Source: Derxia lacustris (GTDB lineage: Bacteria > Pseudomonadota > Gammaproteobacteria > Burkholderiales > Burkholderiaceae_E). Taken from it: a stretch of 64,000 nucleotides of DNA. This document shows, piece after piece, positions 56,857-64,000 of the stretch. Both the position numbers and the translations under genes were made by a program. The notes under the pieces are model-generated. The model worked only from the letters and a program-made list of their open reading frames with translations. It was not told the origin of the DNA and ran no database searches. Where the stretch lies: the NCBI RefSeq assembly GCF_002105195.1, contig NZ_MUHU01000002.1, positions 620,001 through 684,000 of the forward strand, in the 5' to 3' direction. Each line of letters begins with the position of its first letter. Position 1 is the first letter of the stretch.

Positions 56857-57993
56857 ATGACGCGCTTCTCCCGTCTTTGCGCAATCGCCCTCGTTGCCGG
56901 TCTGGCCGCCTGCGGCTCCACGCCGCAACGCGTGCCGGCCGAGCTGACCGCGATTCAATCGAGCGTGCCGGCGCGCACGCTCTGGACCGACAAGCTCGGC
57001 TCGGACGGCAACTGGCCGCTGGTGCCGGCGGTGGTCGACGGCACGGTCGTGGCCGCGTCCACCGGCGGCCGGCTGGTGCGCATCGATGCGGTCGGCGGTC
57101 GTGAGCGCTGGCGCGTCGATGCGGGCTTCCGCATCTCGGCCGGCGTGGGCGTGGCCGACGGCACGGTGGTCGTCGGCGGCCCCGACGGGCAGGTCGCCGC
57201 TTTCGCGCTCGATACCGGCAAGCAGCGCTGGCGCGCGACGGTGCCGGCCGAGCTGCTTGGCACGCCGGTGCTCGGCGGCGGCATCGCCGTCGTGCGCTCG
57301 TCCGATTCACGGCTTTACGGCCTCGACCTCGCCACCGGCGAGCGCAAGTGGGTGCTGATCCGCCCGGTGCCGGCGCTGACGCTGCGCGTGCCGTCGGGCA
57401 TCACGCTGGCCGGCGACACGCTGCTCGCCGCCTTCCCGGGTGGCCGGCTGCTCGGCGTCAAGATCGCCAGCGGCCAGGTGGTGTTCGACGTGGCCATCGC
57501 GCAGGCCAAGGGCACGACCGAGCTGGAGCGCGTGGTCGACGTGGTCGGCGCGCCGGTGGTCGAGGGCAGTGAAGTCTGCGGCGCCACCTATCAGGGCCGC
57601 ATCGGCTGCCTCAACGGCGCCAACGGCCAGACCATCTGGGCGCGCGATTTCTCGGCCGGTGCCGGCCCGGCCGCCGATGTGCGCCGCGTGTACGGCGTGA
57701 GCGAGCAGTCGGTCGTGCAAGCCTTTGCGCGCGACAACGGCACGCTGCTGTGGACCAACGACAAGCTCAAGTTCCGCGACCTTGCGGCACCGCTGTCCTG
57801 GGGCCGCAGCCTGGTGGCCGGCGACTATCGCGGCTATCTGCATTTCTTCGACCGCGAGCAGGGCACGCTCATCGGCCGCCTTTCCACCGACGGCAGCGCG
57901 ATCCGCAGCGCGCCCGTGTCGCTCGAACCGGCCGCGCGCGGCTTCGTCGTGCAGACCGCCGACGGCGCCGTGGTGGCCGTCGCGACCGAATGA
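56857..57993 (+). CDS. bamB: Outer membrane assembly lipoprotein BamB
   Basis: A 378-aa lipoprotein with signal peptide and lipobox LVAGLAACGST, then an eight-bladed PQQ-type beta-propeller (repeated motifs such as GGRLVRIDAVGGRERWRVD, GKQRWRATVPAELLG, GQTIWARDFSAGAG, GTLLWTNDKLKFRD). It is part of the Bam complex that inserts outer-membrane proteins. Location between yfgM and der is conserved. Confidence 0.95.
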   Translation: MTRFSRLCAIALVAGLAACGSTPQRVPAELTAIQSSVPARTLWTDKLGSDGNWPLVPAVVDGTVVAASTGGRLVRIDAVGGRERWRVDAGFRISAGVGVADGTVVVGGPDGQVAAFALDTGKQRWRATVPAELLGTPVLGGGIAVVRSSDSRLYGLDLATGERKWVLIRPVPALTLRVPSGITLAGDTLLAAFPGGRLLGVKIASGQVVFDVAIAQAKGTTELERVVDVVGAPVVEGSEVCGATYQGRIGCLNGANGQTIWARDFSAGAGPAADVRRVYGVSEQSVVQAFARDNGTLLWTNDKLKFRDLAAPLSWGRSLVAGDYRGYLHFFDREQGTLIGRLSTDGSAIRSAPVSLEPAARGFVVQTADGAVVAVATE

Positions 57994-58003
57994 ACCGAGC
58001 TGA

Positions 58004-59353
58004 ATGAAACCTGTAATCGCCATCGTCGGCCGACCCAATGTCGGCAAGTCAACGCTGTTCAACCGGCTCACGCGCAGCCGCGACGCCCTCGTCGCCGATC
58101 TGCCGGGCCTCACCCGCGACCGCCATTACGGTGAAGGTCGCACCGGTGAGCGGCCCTATCTCGTCATCGACACCGGCGGCTTCGAGCCGGTCGCCAAGGA
58201 CGGCATCCTCCACGCCATGGCCCAGCAGACGCTGCAAGCCATCGCCGAGGCCGATGCGGTCGTGTTCGTCGTCGACGGCCGCGCCGGCCTCGCGCCGCAG
58301 GACCAGCTGATCGCCGAGCGGCTGCGCAAGAGCGGCGTGCGCTGCACCGTCGCGGTCAACAAGGCCGAAGGCATGACCGGCGACAACCGCTCGGCCATGC
58401 TGTCGGCCGATTTCCATCAGCTCGGCCTCGGCGACCCCTGCGTGATCTCGTCGGCGCATGGCGATGGCGTGAACGAGCTGATCGAGCTGGTGCTCGAAGC
58501 CTTCCCCGAAGACGAGGAAGTCGACGAGTCCGAGCGGCCGCGTCGCACCAAGATCGCCATCGTCGGCCGGCCCAACGTCGGCAAGAGCACGCTCATCAAC
58601 ACGCTGGTCGGCGAGGAGCGCGTGATCGCCTTCGACATGCCGGGCACCACGCGCGACGCGATCGAGGTTGAGTTCGACCATGCCGACCGGCCCTACACGC
58701 TGATCGACACCGCCGGCCTGCGCCGGCGCGGCAAGGTGTTCGAGGCGGTCGAGAAGTTCTCGGTCGTCAAGACGCTGCAAGCCATCGCCGACACCAACGT
58801 GGTCGTGCTCATGCTCGACGCGCAGCAGGAAATCTCGGACCAGGATGCGCACATCGCCGGCTTCGTCATCGAGCAGGGCCGGGCGGTGGTGCTGGCGGTC
58901 AACAAGTGGGACGGCCTCGACGAAGACAAGCGCGAGTGGGTCAAGCGCGAGCTGGCCCGCAAGATGCAGTTCATGGGCTTCGCCAAGCTGCATTTCATCT
59001 CGGCGCTGCACAACCGCGGCGTCGGCGCACTGATGAAGTCGGTCGCCGGCGCCTGCGATGCGGCGTTCCGCAAGCTGTCGACGCCCAAGCTCACGCGCGC
59101 CTTGCAGGATGCGGTCGCGCATCAGGCGCCGCCGCGGCACGGGCTGTCGCGGCCCAAGCCGCGCTATGCGCACCAGGGCGGCATGAATCCGCCCATCGTG
59201 GTGGTGCACGGCACCGGGCTCGGCAACATTCCGGCGCACTACACGCGTTACCTCGAAGGGCGCTTCCGCAAGCAGTTTTCGCTCGAGGGAACGCCGCTGC
59301 GCATCGAGTACCGCAGCACCGCCAACCCCTTCGATTCGCGCGAGCGCGACTGA
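58004..59353 (+). CDS. der: Ribosome biogenesis GTPase Der (EngA)
   Basis: A 449-aa protein with two tandem GTPase domains, each with a P-loop GRPNVGKST (starting near residues 8 and 187), DLPGLTR and DTAGLRRR switch regions and NKAE/NKWD base-specificity motifs, then the KH-like C-terminal domain. It acts in 50S assembly. It starts 10 bases after bamB. The 148 bases to hfq are non-coding and may hold the hfq promoter. Confidence 0.97.
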   Translation: MKPVIAIVGRPNVGKSTLFNRLTRSRDALVADLPGLTRDRHYGEGRTGERPYLVIDTGGFEPVAKDGILHAMAQQTLQAIAEADAVVFVVDGRAGLAPQDQLIAERLRKSGVRCTVAVNKAEGMTGDNRSAMLSADFHQLGLGDPCVISSAHGDGVNELIELVLEAFPEDEEVDESERPRRTKIAIVGRPNVGKSTLINTLVGEERVIAFDMPGTTRDAIEVEFDHADRPYTLIDTAGLRRRGKVFEAVEKFSVVKTLQAIADTNVVVLMLDAQQEISDQDAHIAGFVIEQGRAVVLAVNKWDGLDEDKREWVKRELARKMQFMGFAKLHFISALHNRGVGALMKSVAGACDAAFRKLSTPKLTRALQDAVAHQAPPRHGLSRPKPRYAHQGGMNPPIVVVHGTGLGNIPAHYTRYLEGRFRKQFSLEGTPLRIEYRSTANPFDSRERD

Positions 59354-59501
59354 GCATCAGGGGCTTCCCGCCATCGTGACGACTTGTCACTGAATGCCCG
59401 GGAGCCCAAGTTGCCCCGAAGCTTTCGCTTGGGGTAAGGTGCGCCGGGCGCCCTGACGCGAGGGCGAACATCACAACAACATTTCCTCGATCGGAGCTCA
59501 C

Positions 59502-59738
59502 ATGAGCAACAAGGGCCAGCTGCTACAAGATCCTTTCCTCAACACCCTGCGCAAGGAGCACGTTCCGGTCGCCATCTACCTGGTGAACGGCATCAAGCTC
59601 CAGGGTCAGATCGAGTCCTTCGACCAGTACGTCGTGCTGCTCCGCAACACGGTGACCCAGATGGTCTACAAGCACGCAATCTCCACGGTCGTTCCCGCCC
59701 GCGCGGTGCACTTCCAGGTCGAGCCGCAAGCCGAGTGA
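59502..59738 (+). CDS. hfq: RNA chaperone Hfq
   Basis: A 78-aa Sm-like protein: the Sm1 motif ([39 protein letters not shown]) and the Sm2 motif ([12 protein letters not shown]) are complete. The C-terminal tail is short, as usual in betaproteobacteria. It pairs small RNAs with mRNAs. GGAG precedes the ATG. It overlaps hflX by four bases (GTGA). Confidence 0.98.
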   Translation: MSNKGQLLQDPFLNTLRKEHVPVAIYLVNGIKLQGQIESFDQYVVLLRNTVTQMVYKHAISTVVPARAVHFQVEPQAE

Positions 59739-60985
59739 CGGCACACGCGTTGTCACGCATCACTCCCGCAGAAGGTCTCGCCGGCGGCATCGGCGAGTTT
59801 GGGGTCCGCAGCGCGCGCTCCGGCAAGTCGACGCAGGATGACCGGGCCCGCGCCCTGATCGTCGGCGTCGATTTCGGCGACAGCGACTTCGCCGACTCCT
59901 TCGATGAACTCGAACTGCTGGCCGGTTCGGCTGGTGCTCAGGTGGTCGGCCGCGTCAGCGGCAAGCGTTCCACGCCCGACCCCAAGCATTTCGTGGGTTC
60001 GGGCAAGGCTGACGAGATCCGTCTCGCGGCCAGCGCCGACGACTGCGATCTGGTCATGTTCAACCATGCGCTTTCGCCGGCGCAGCAGCGCAACCTGGAA
60101 CAGGTGATCGGCCTGCGCGTCATCGACCGCACCAGCCTCATCCTCGACATCTTTGCCCAGCGCGCCCAGTCGCACGAAGGCAAGATCCAGGTCGAGCTGG
60201 CCCAGCTCCAGCATCTGGCCACGCGTCTCGTGCGCGGCTGGACTCACCTGGAACGGCAAAAGGGCGGCATCGGCTTGCGCGGCCCGGGCGAAACCCAGCT
60301 AGAAACCGACCGCCGACTCATCGGCGAGCGCGTCAAGCAGCTGCGCATCAAGCTCGGCAAGCTCCAGGCCCAGCGCGACACGCAACGCCGTGCGCGTGAA
60401 CGTCGCGGCACCTTTAGTGTCTCGCTCATCGGTTACACCAATGCCGGCAAGTCGACGCTGTTCAACACGCTGACGCGCGCCAAGGCCTACGCCGCCGACC
60501 AGCTGTTTGCCACGCTCGACACGACCACGCGCCGCATCTGGATCGATGGCGTGGGGCAGGTGGTGTTGTCCGACACGGTCGGCTTCATCCGCGAGCTGCC
60601 GCACCAGCTGGTCGAAGCCTTCAAGGCCACGCTCGAAGAAACCGTGCATGCCGATCTGCTGCTGCATGTGGTCGATGCGTCGAGTCCGTCGCGCCATGCG
60701 CAGATCGCGGCGGTGAACGCGGTGCTCGGCGAGATCGGCGCGGCCGACATCCCGCAGATGATCGTGTTCAACAAGGCCGATGCGGCCGGGCTTGATCCCG
60801 AAGCCTCGCGCAACGAGGCCGGCAGCGTTGATCGCATCGTGCTCAGCGCGCGCACCGGTGCCGGCATCGATCTGCTGCGCGCCGCCATCGCCGAGCGCGC
60901 GAATGCCAGCCGTCCCTCCGGGCTCGTCGATCCGGCCCTGCCCGACGATGCCGATTCCTCACCTCTTCCCGACGACTCACTATGA
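59735..60985 (+). CDS. hflX: GTPase HflX
   Basis: A 416-aa protein starting at GTG 59,735 within the hfq stop. It has the HflX N-terminal domain ([40 protein letters not shown]), the coiled coil with [18 protein letters not shown], and a G domain with [12 protein letters not shown] at about residue 233. It rescues stalled or heat-damaged ribosomes. Overlaps hflK by four bases. Confidence 0.95.
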   Translation: MTAHALSRITPAEGLAGGIGEFGVRSARSGKSTQDDRARALIVGVDFGDSDFADSFDELELLAGSAGAQVVGRVSGKRSTPDPKHFVGSGKADEIRLAASADDCDLVMFNHALSPAQQRNLEQVIGLRVIDRTSLILDIFAQRAQSHEGKIQVELAQLQHLATRLVRGWTHLERQKGGIGLRGPGETQLETDRRLIGERVKQLRIKLGKLQAQRDTQRRARERRGTFSVSLIGYTNAGKSTLFNTLTRAKAYAADQLFATLDTTTRRIWIDGVGQVVLSDTVGFIRELPHQLVEAFKATLEETVHADLLLHVVDASSPSRHAQIAAVNAVLGEIGAADIPQMIVFNKADAAGLDPEASRNEAGSVDRIVLSARTGAGIDLLRAAIAERANASRPSGLVDPALPDDADSSPLPDDSL

Positions 60986-62211
60986 CCGGCGCTTCGCGCA
61001 AGCCCTCGCTGGCCCTCCAGGACAACTCCGATCCGGGCGGCCGCCGCCCCGATGACGGTCCGCCCGACCTGGAAGAGCTCTGGCGCAATGTCAATCGCCG
61101 CATCTCGGCGCTGTTCGGCAAGCCGGGCGCGGAACCGCCGTCGGCGCAGCCGGGCCCGTCGGGTGTCGGCGGCAATGTCGGCATCGGGCTGGCGGTGGGC
61201 GCTGCGGCGCTGATCTGGCTGGCGAGCGGTTTCTACATCGTTCCCGAAGGTCAGCAGTCGGTCACGACCACCTTCGGCGAGTACTCGTCGACGTCGAGCC
61301 GGGCCGGTCTGCAATGGCGGCTGCCGTATCCGATCCAGGCGCATGAGCTGGTGAACGTGGCCGAGCTGCGCACGGTCGAGGTCGGCTATCGCGGCGGCGC
61401 GCGCACCAAGATCCTGCCCGAGGCACTGATGCTGACCGATGACGAGAACATCATCGACATCCAGTTCGCCGTTCAGTACCGCATCCGCGAGGATGGCGCG
61501 GCCGACTTCGTGTTCCAGAACCGCGGCCCCGAAGACGCGGTGAAGCAGGCCGCCGAAACCTCGATGCGCGCCGTGGTCGGCCGCCAGAAGATGGACTCGG
61601 TGCTGTACGAGGGCCGTGCCGACGTGGCCGAGGAAGTGCGCTCGGTGATGCAGGGCATCCTCGACCGCTACAAGACCGGCATCCTTGTGCAGAGCGTGGC
61701 GATCCAGCAGGCCCAGCCGCCCGAACAGGTGCAGTCGGCCTTCGACGACGCAGTGAAGGCGGGCCAGGACCGCGAGCGCCAGATCAATGAAGGTCAGGCC
61801 TATGCCAACGACGTGATCCCGAAGGCGCGCGGTGCGGCGTCGCGGCTCACGCAGGAGGCCGAGGGCTATCGCCAGCGCGTCGTCGAGACGGCCACCGGCG
61901 ATGCGGCGCGCTTCAAGTCCATCCTGGCCGAGTACAACCGCGCGCCCACCGTCATGCGCGACCGCATGTACATCGACGCGATGCAGCAGATCTACCAGAA
62001 CACCTCCAAGCTGCTGGTCGACACGCGTGGCAGCAGCCCGCTGCTCTACCTGCCGCTCGAGCAGCTGATGCGCCAGACCCAGTCCGATCCGGCGCGTGCC
62101 GCAGCCTCGGGCAGCTCGCCTGCCGGTGCGTCAGCGCCGCAGCACGACTCCACCTCGGGCGATTCGCGTTCGCGCGATCTCCTGCGCGCGCGCGAGCGCG
62201 ACTCACGCTGA
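60982..62211 (+). CDS. hflK: HflK, FtsH-modulating membrane protein
   Basis: A 409-aa SPFH-domain protein. One membrane helix at about residues 65-85 (VGGNVGIGLAVGAAALIWLA) follows a Gly/Pro-rich start; the SPFH domain runs from the VVPEGQ-like IVPEGQQSVTTTFGEY to a coiled coil. With HflC it forms the cage that surrounds FtsH. The C-terminus is a charged low-complexity tail. Confidence 0.95.
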   Translation: MTGASRKPSLALQDNSDPGGRRPDDGPPDLEELWRNVNRRISALFGKPGAEPPSAQPGPSGVGGNVGIGLAVGAAALIWLASGFYIVPEGQQSVTTTFGEYSSTSSRAGLQWRLPYPIQAHELVNVAELRTVEVGYRGGARTKILPEALMLTDDENIIDIQFAVQYRIREDGAADFVFQNRGPEDAVKQAAETSMRAVVGRQKMDSVLYEGRADVAEEVRSVMQGILDRYKTGILVQSVAIQQAQPPEQVQSAFDDAVKAGQDRERQINEGQAYANDVIPKARGAASRLTQEAEGYRQRVVETATGDAARFKSILAEYNRAPTVMRDRMYIDAMQQIYQNTSKLLVDTRGSSPLLYLPLEQLMRQTQSDPARAAASGSSPAGASAPQHDSTSGDSRSRDLLRARERDSR

Positions 62212-62230
62212 CCGGCCCACACGCGTCCCC

Positions 62231-63124
62231 ATGGCAATGAACAAGCGTTTCCTCTCGATTGCAGTGCTGATCGCCGGCCTGCTGCTGTTTGGCAGCAGCG
62301 TCTTCGTCGTCGACCAGCGCCAGTACGCGATCGTCTTCACGCTCGGCGAATTCAAGCGCGACATCCGCGAGCCGGGCCTGTACTTCAAGCTGCCGCCGCC
62401 GTTCCAGAACGTGGCCTACTTCGACCGCCGCATCCTCACCATCGACACGCCTGACGCCGACCGCGTGCAGACGTCCGAGAAGAAGAATCTGCTCGTCGAC
62501 ACCTACGTGAAGTGGCGCATCGCCGATCCGCGGCTGTTCTTCGTGAGCTTCCAGGGCAGCGAGCGCGGCGCGCAGGACCGCATGAGCATCATCGTGCGCG
62601 AGGCGCTGCAAAACGCCGTCACGCGCCGCACCGTCAACGATGTGAGCTCGTCGCAGCGCGACGCGATCATGGCGGAGGTGACGCAGGCGGTCGCCGAGCG
62701 GGTGCGCGGCCTGGGCGTCGAGATCATCGACGTGCGCCTCAAGCGCGTCGACTTCGTGCCCGAGATTTCCGAATCGGTGTTCCGCCGCATGGAGGCCGAG
62801 CGCAAGCGCGTGGCCAACGAGCAGCGCTCCATCGGCTCGGCCGAGGGCGAGAAGATCCGCGCCGATGCCGATCGCCAGCGCGAAATCATCCTGGCGCAGG
62901 CCTACAGCGAAGCGCAGACGGTGAAGGGCGAGGGCGATGCCAAGGCCGGCGCCATCTACGCCGAAGCCTTTGGCCAGAATCCGGAATTCGCGGCCTTCTA
63001 TCGCAGCCTCGAAGCCTACAAATCCAGTTTTGGCAAGGGCGGCAATGTGATGGTCGTCGATCCTTCGTCGGATTTTTTCCGCTATTTCAGGCAGTCCGGG
63101 AGCTCGTCCGCACCGCGTCGCTGA
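62231..63124 (+). CDS. hflC: HflC, FtsH-modulating membrane protein
   Basis: A 297-aa SPFH-domain partner of HflK: membrane helix at residues 7-26 (LSIAVLIAGLLLFGSSVFVV), then VDQRQYAIVFTLGEFKRDIR, the coiled-coil ERKRVANEQRSIGSAEGEKI, and the C-terminal YRSLEAYKSSFG segment. ATG 62,231 fits the family's start. It follows hflK by 19 bases. Confidence 0.95.
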   Translation: MAMNKRFLSIAVLIAGLLLFGSSVFVVDQRQYAIVFTLGEFKRDIREPGLYFKLPPPFQNVAYFDRRILTIDTPDADRVQTSEKKNLLVDTYVKWRIADPRLFFVSFQGSERGAQDRMSIIVREALQNAVTRRTVNDVSSSQRDAIMAEVTQAVAERVRGLGVEIIDVRLKRVDFVPEISESVFRRMEAERKRVANEQRSIGSAEGEKIRADADRQREIILAQAYSEAQTVKGEGDAKAGAIYAEAFGQNPEFAAFYRSLEAYKSSFGKGGNVMVVDPSSDFFRYFRQSGSSSAPRR

Positions 63125-63188
63125 GGCGGGTGCGGCCTGGGGCTACAATCGACGTTTTGCTTTTTCGCGCCGCGAGGCGCGCACGGCC

Positions 63189-64000
63189 ATGCCCAAGTGG
63201 CTGCTCCCCGAACATATCTCTGATCTTCTGCCGGCCGACGCGCGCATTCTCGAAGAGTTGCGCCGTTCGCTGCTGGACCTTTTCCGCGGATACGGCTACG
63301 AGCTCGTGATGCCGCCGATGCTGGAGTACATCGAGTCACTCCTCACCGGCACCGGCAGCGATCTCGACCTGCGCACGCTCAAGCTCGTCGACCAGCTTTC
63401 GGGTCGGACAATGGGCTTGCGTGCCGACATCACGCCTCAGGTCACACGCATCGACGCCCACCTGCTCAACCGCAGCGGCATCGCCCGACTTTGCTACTGC
63501 GGCAGCGTGCTGCATGCGCGCCCGCGCGGCCTGCATGCGTCGCGCGAGCCCATCCTCATCGGTGCCGAGATCTACGGTCATGCCGGCATCGAGGCCGATA
63601 TCGAGATCTGCGAGATGGCGCTTGGCGCCCTGGCGCAGGCCGGTGCCGGTTCGGTGCGCATCGATCTGTCGCATGTCGGCATCGTGCGGGCCTTGCTGGC
63701 AAGCGCCGGCATTGCCGGCGATGCGGCTGCCGAGGTGGTCGCGGCAGTGCGACGCAAGGACGTGGCCGCGATCCGCGCGAGCAGCGCGCTCGACGTAGAT
63801 GCGCGCTCCGCCTTCGAGGCGCTGTGCGGCCTCTACGGCGATGCCTCGGTCATCGAGCGGGCCCGCAACGCGCTGCCGGCCGACGCCACCGTCGGCCGCG
63901 CGCTCGACGATCTCGCCACGCTCGCGGCCTCGCTGCCGACGGCACGCGTGACTGTCGATCTCGCCGATCCGCACGGTTTCCAGTACCACACGGGCCTCAC
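63189..64000 (+). CDS. hisZ: ATP phosphoribosyltransferase regulatory subunit HisZ, cut by window end
   Basis: The first 270 residues of a HisS-like protein: MPKWLLPEHISDLLPADARI, the region MGLRADITPQVTRIDAHLL and ILIGAEIYGHAGIEADIEIC. HisZ is a catalytically inactive HisS paralogue that partners the short form of HisG, so this organism should have a short HisG. In this lineage it lies after hflC and before purA. The 3' end is outside the window. Confidence 0.93.
   Translation, partial: MPKWLLPEHISDLLPADARILEELRRSLLDLFRGYGYELVMPPMLEYIESLLTGTGSDLDLRTLKLVDQLSGRTMGLRADITPQVTRIDAHLLNRSGIARLCYCGSVLHARPRGLHASREPILIGAEIYGHAGIEADIEICEMALGALAQAGAGSVRIDLSHVGIVRALLASAGIAGDAAAEVVAAVRRKDVAAIRASSALDVDARSAFEALCGLYGDASVIERARNALPADATVGRALDDLATLAASLPTARVTVDLADPHGFQYHTGL

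Noticed and set aside
63189..64000. A second hisS gene
   Set aside because: Gene context (after hflC) and sequence fit HisZ, the non-catalytic paralogue, better than a duplicate histidyl-tRNA synthetase.

Overview
The window is GC-rich (mostly high-GC coding with strong G/C third positions) and its long conserved part has the gene order of a betaproteobacterium of the order Burkholderiales: thrS-infC-rpmI-rplT-pheS-pheT-ihfA-merR, surE-pcm-nlpD, and ndk-rlmN-pilW-rodZ-ispG-hisS-yfgM-bamB-der-hfq-hflX-hflK-hflC-hisZ. I cannot name the genus.

Positions 1 to about 14,015 are an accessory island. At the left edge is the 5' end of a TnsA-like transposase endonuclease gene (minus strand, running out of the window). 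At the right edge six near-identical 20-bp direct repeats (13,701-14,015) abut a comEC gene that has lost its first part. I read this as one arm of a Tn7-like transposon inserted in comEC, with its cargo between tnsA and the right end. The cargo is a mosaic: a LexA-like repressor and a small Cys4 protein, each behind a perfect CTG-N10-CAG SOS box; a Schlafen-type AlbA_2 protein; a coupled pair of an RNase H-fold-like protein and a Ser/Thr kinase; an HNH nuclease; an 888-aa protein ending in a DUF2726 nuclease-like domain; and several decaying modules (OLD-type ATPase, CBASS-type nucleotidyltransferase with an AGS-C sensor domain, mazE next to mazF). The mix looks like a defence island in turnover. 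The 5.5-7.7 kb part is clearly more AT-rich than the rest.

From 15.9 to 29.0 kb lies a cluster for an uncharacterised peptide/amide chemistry: three transglutaminase-fold proteins, two circularly permuted ATP-grasp proteins, two alpha-E domains (one fused to an ATP-grasp) and, across a minus-strand glutamate dehydrogenase gene, the Anbu proteasome-like protease. The gdhA leader carries a terminator-like hairpin and U-run that could be an attenuator.

From 29.0 to 35.4 kb are a calcineurin-type phosphodiesterase, 3-hydroxybutyrate dehydrogenase, an alpha/beta hydrolase, RidA, MtfA and RelA. tRNA-Val(GAC) and a terminator precede the translation operon thrS to merR (35.7-43.6 kb), in which infC starts at a rare ATC codon. 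tRNA-Pro(GGG) and a terminator precede surE-pcm-nlpD. The rpoS gene expected after nlpD in this order is not there; an exonuclease gene and rlmD follow directly. A BI-1 family membrane protein gene is convergent with rlmD, and ndk to hisZ, with many 4-bp stop/start overlaps, run to the end of the window, where hisZ is cut.
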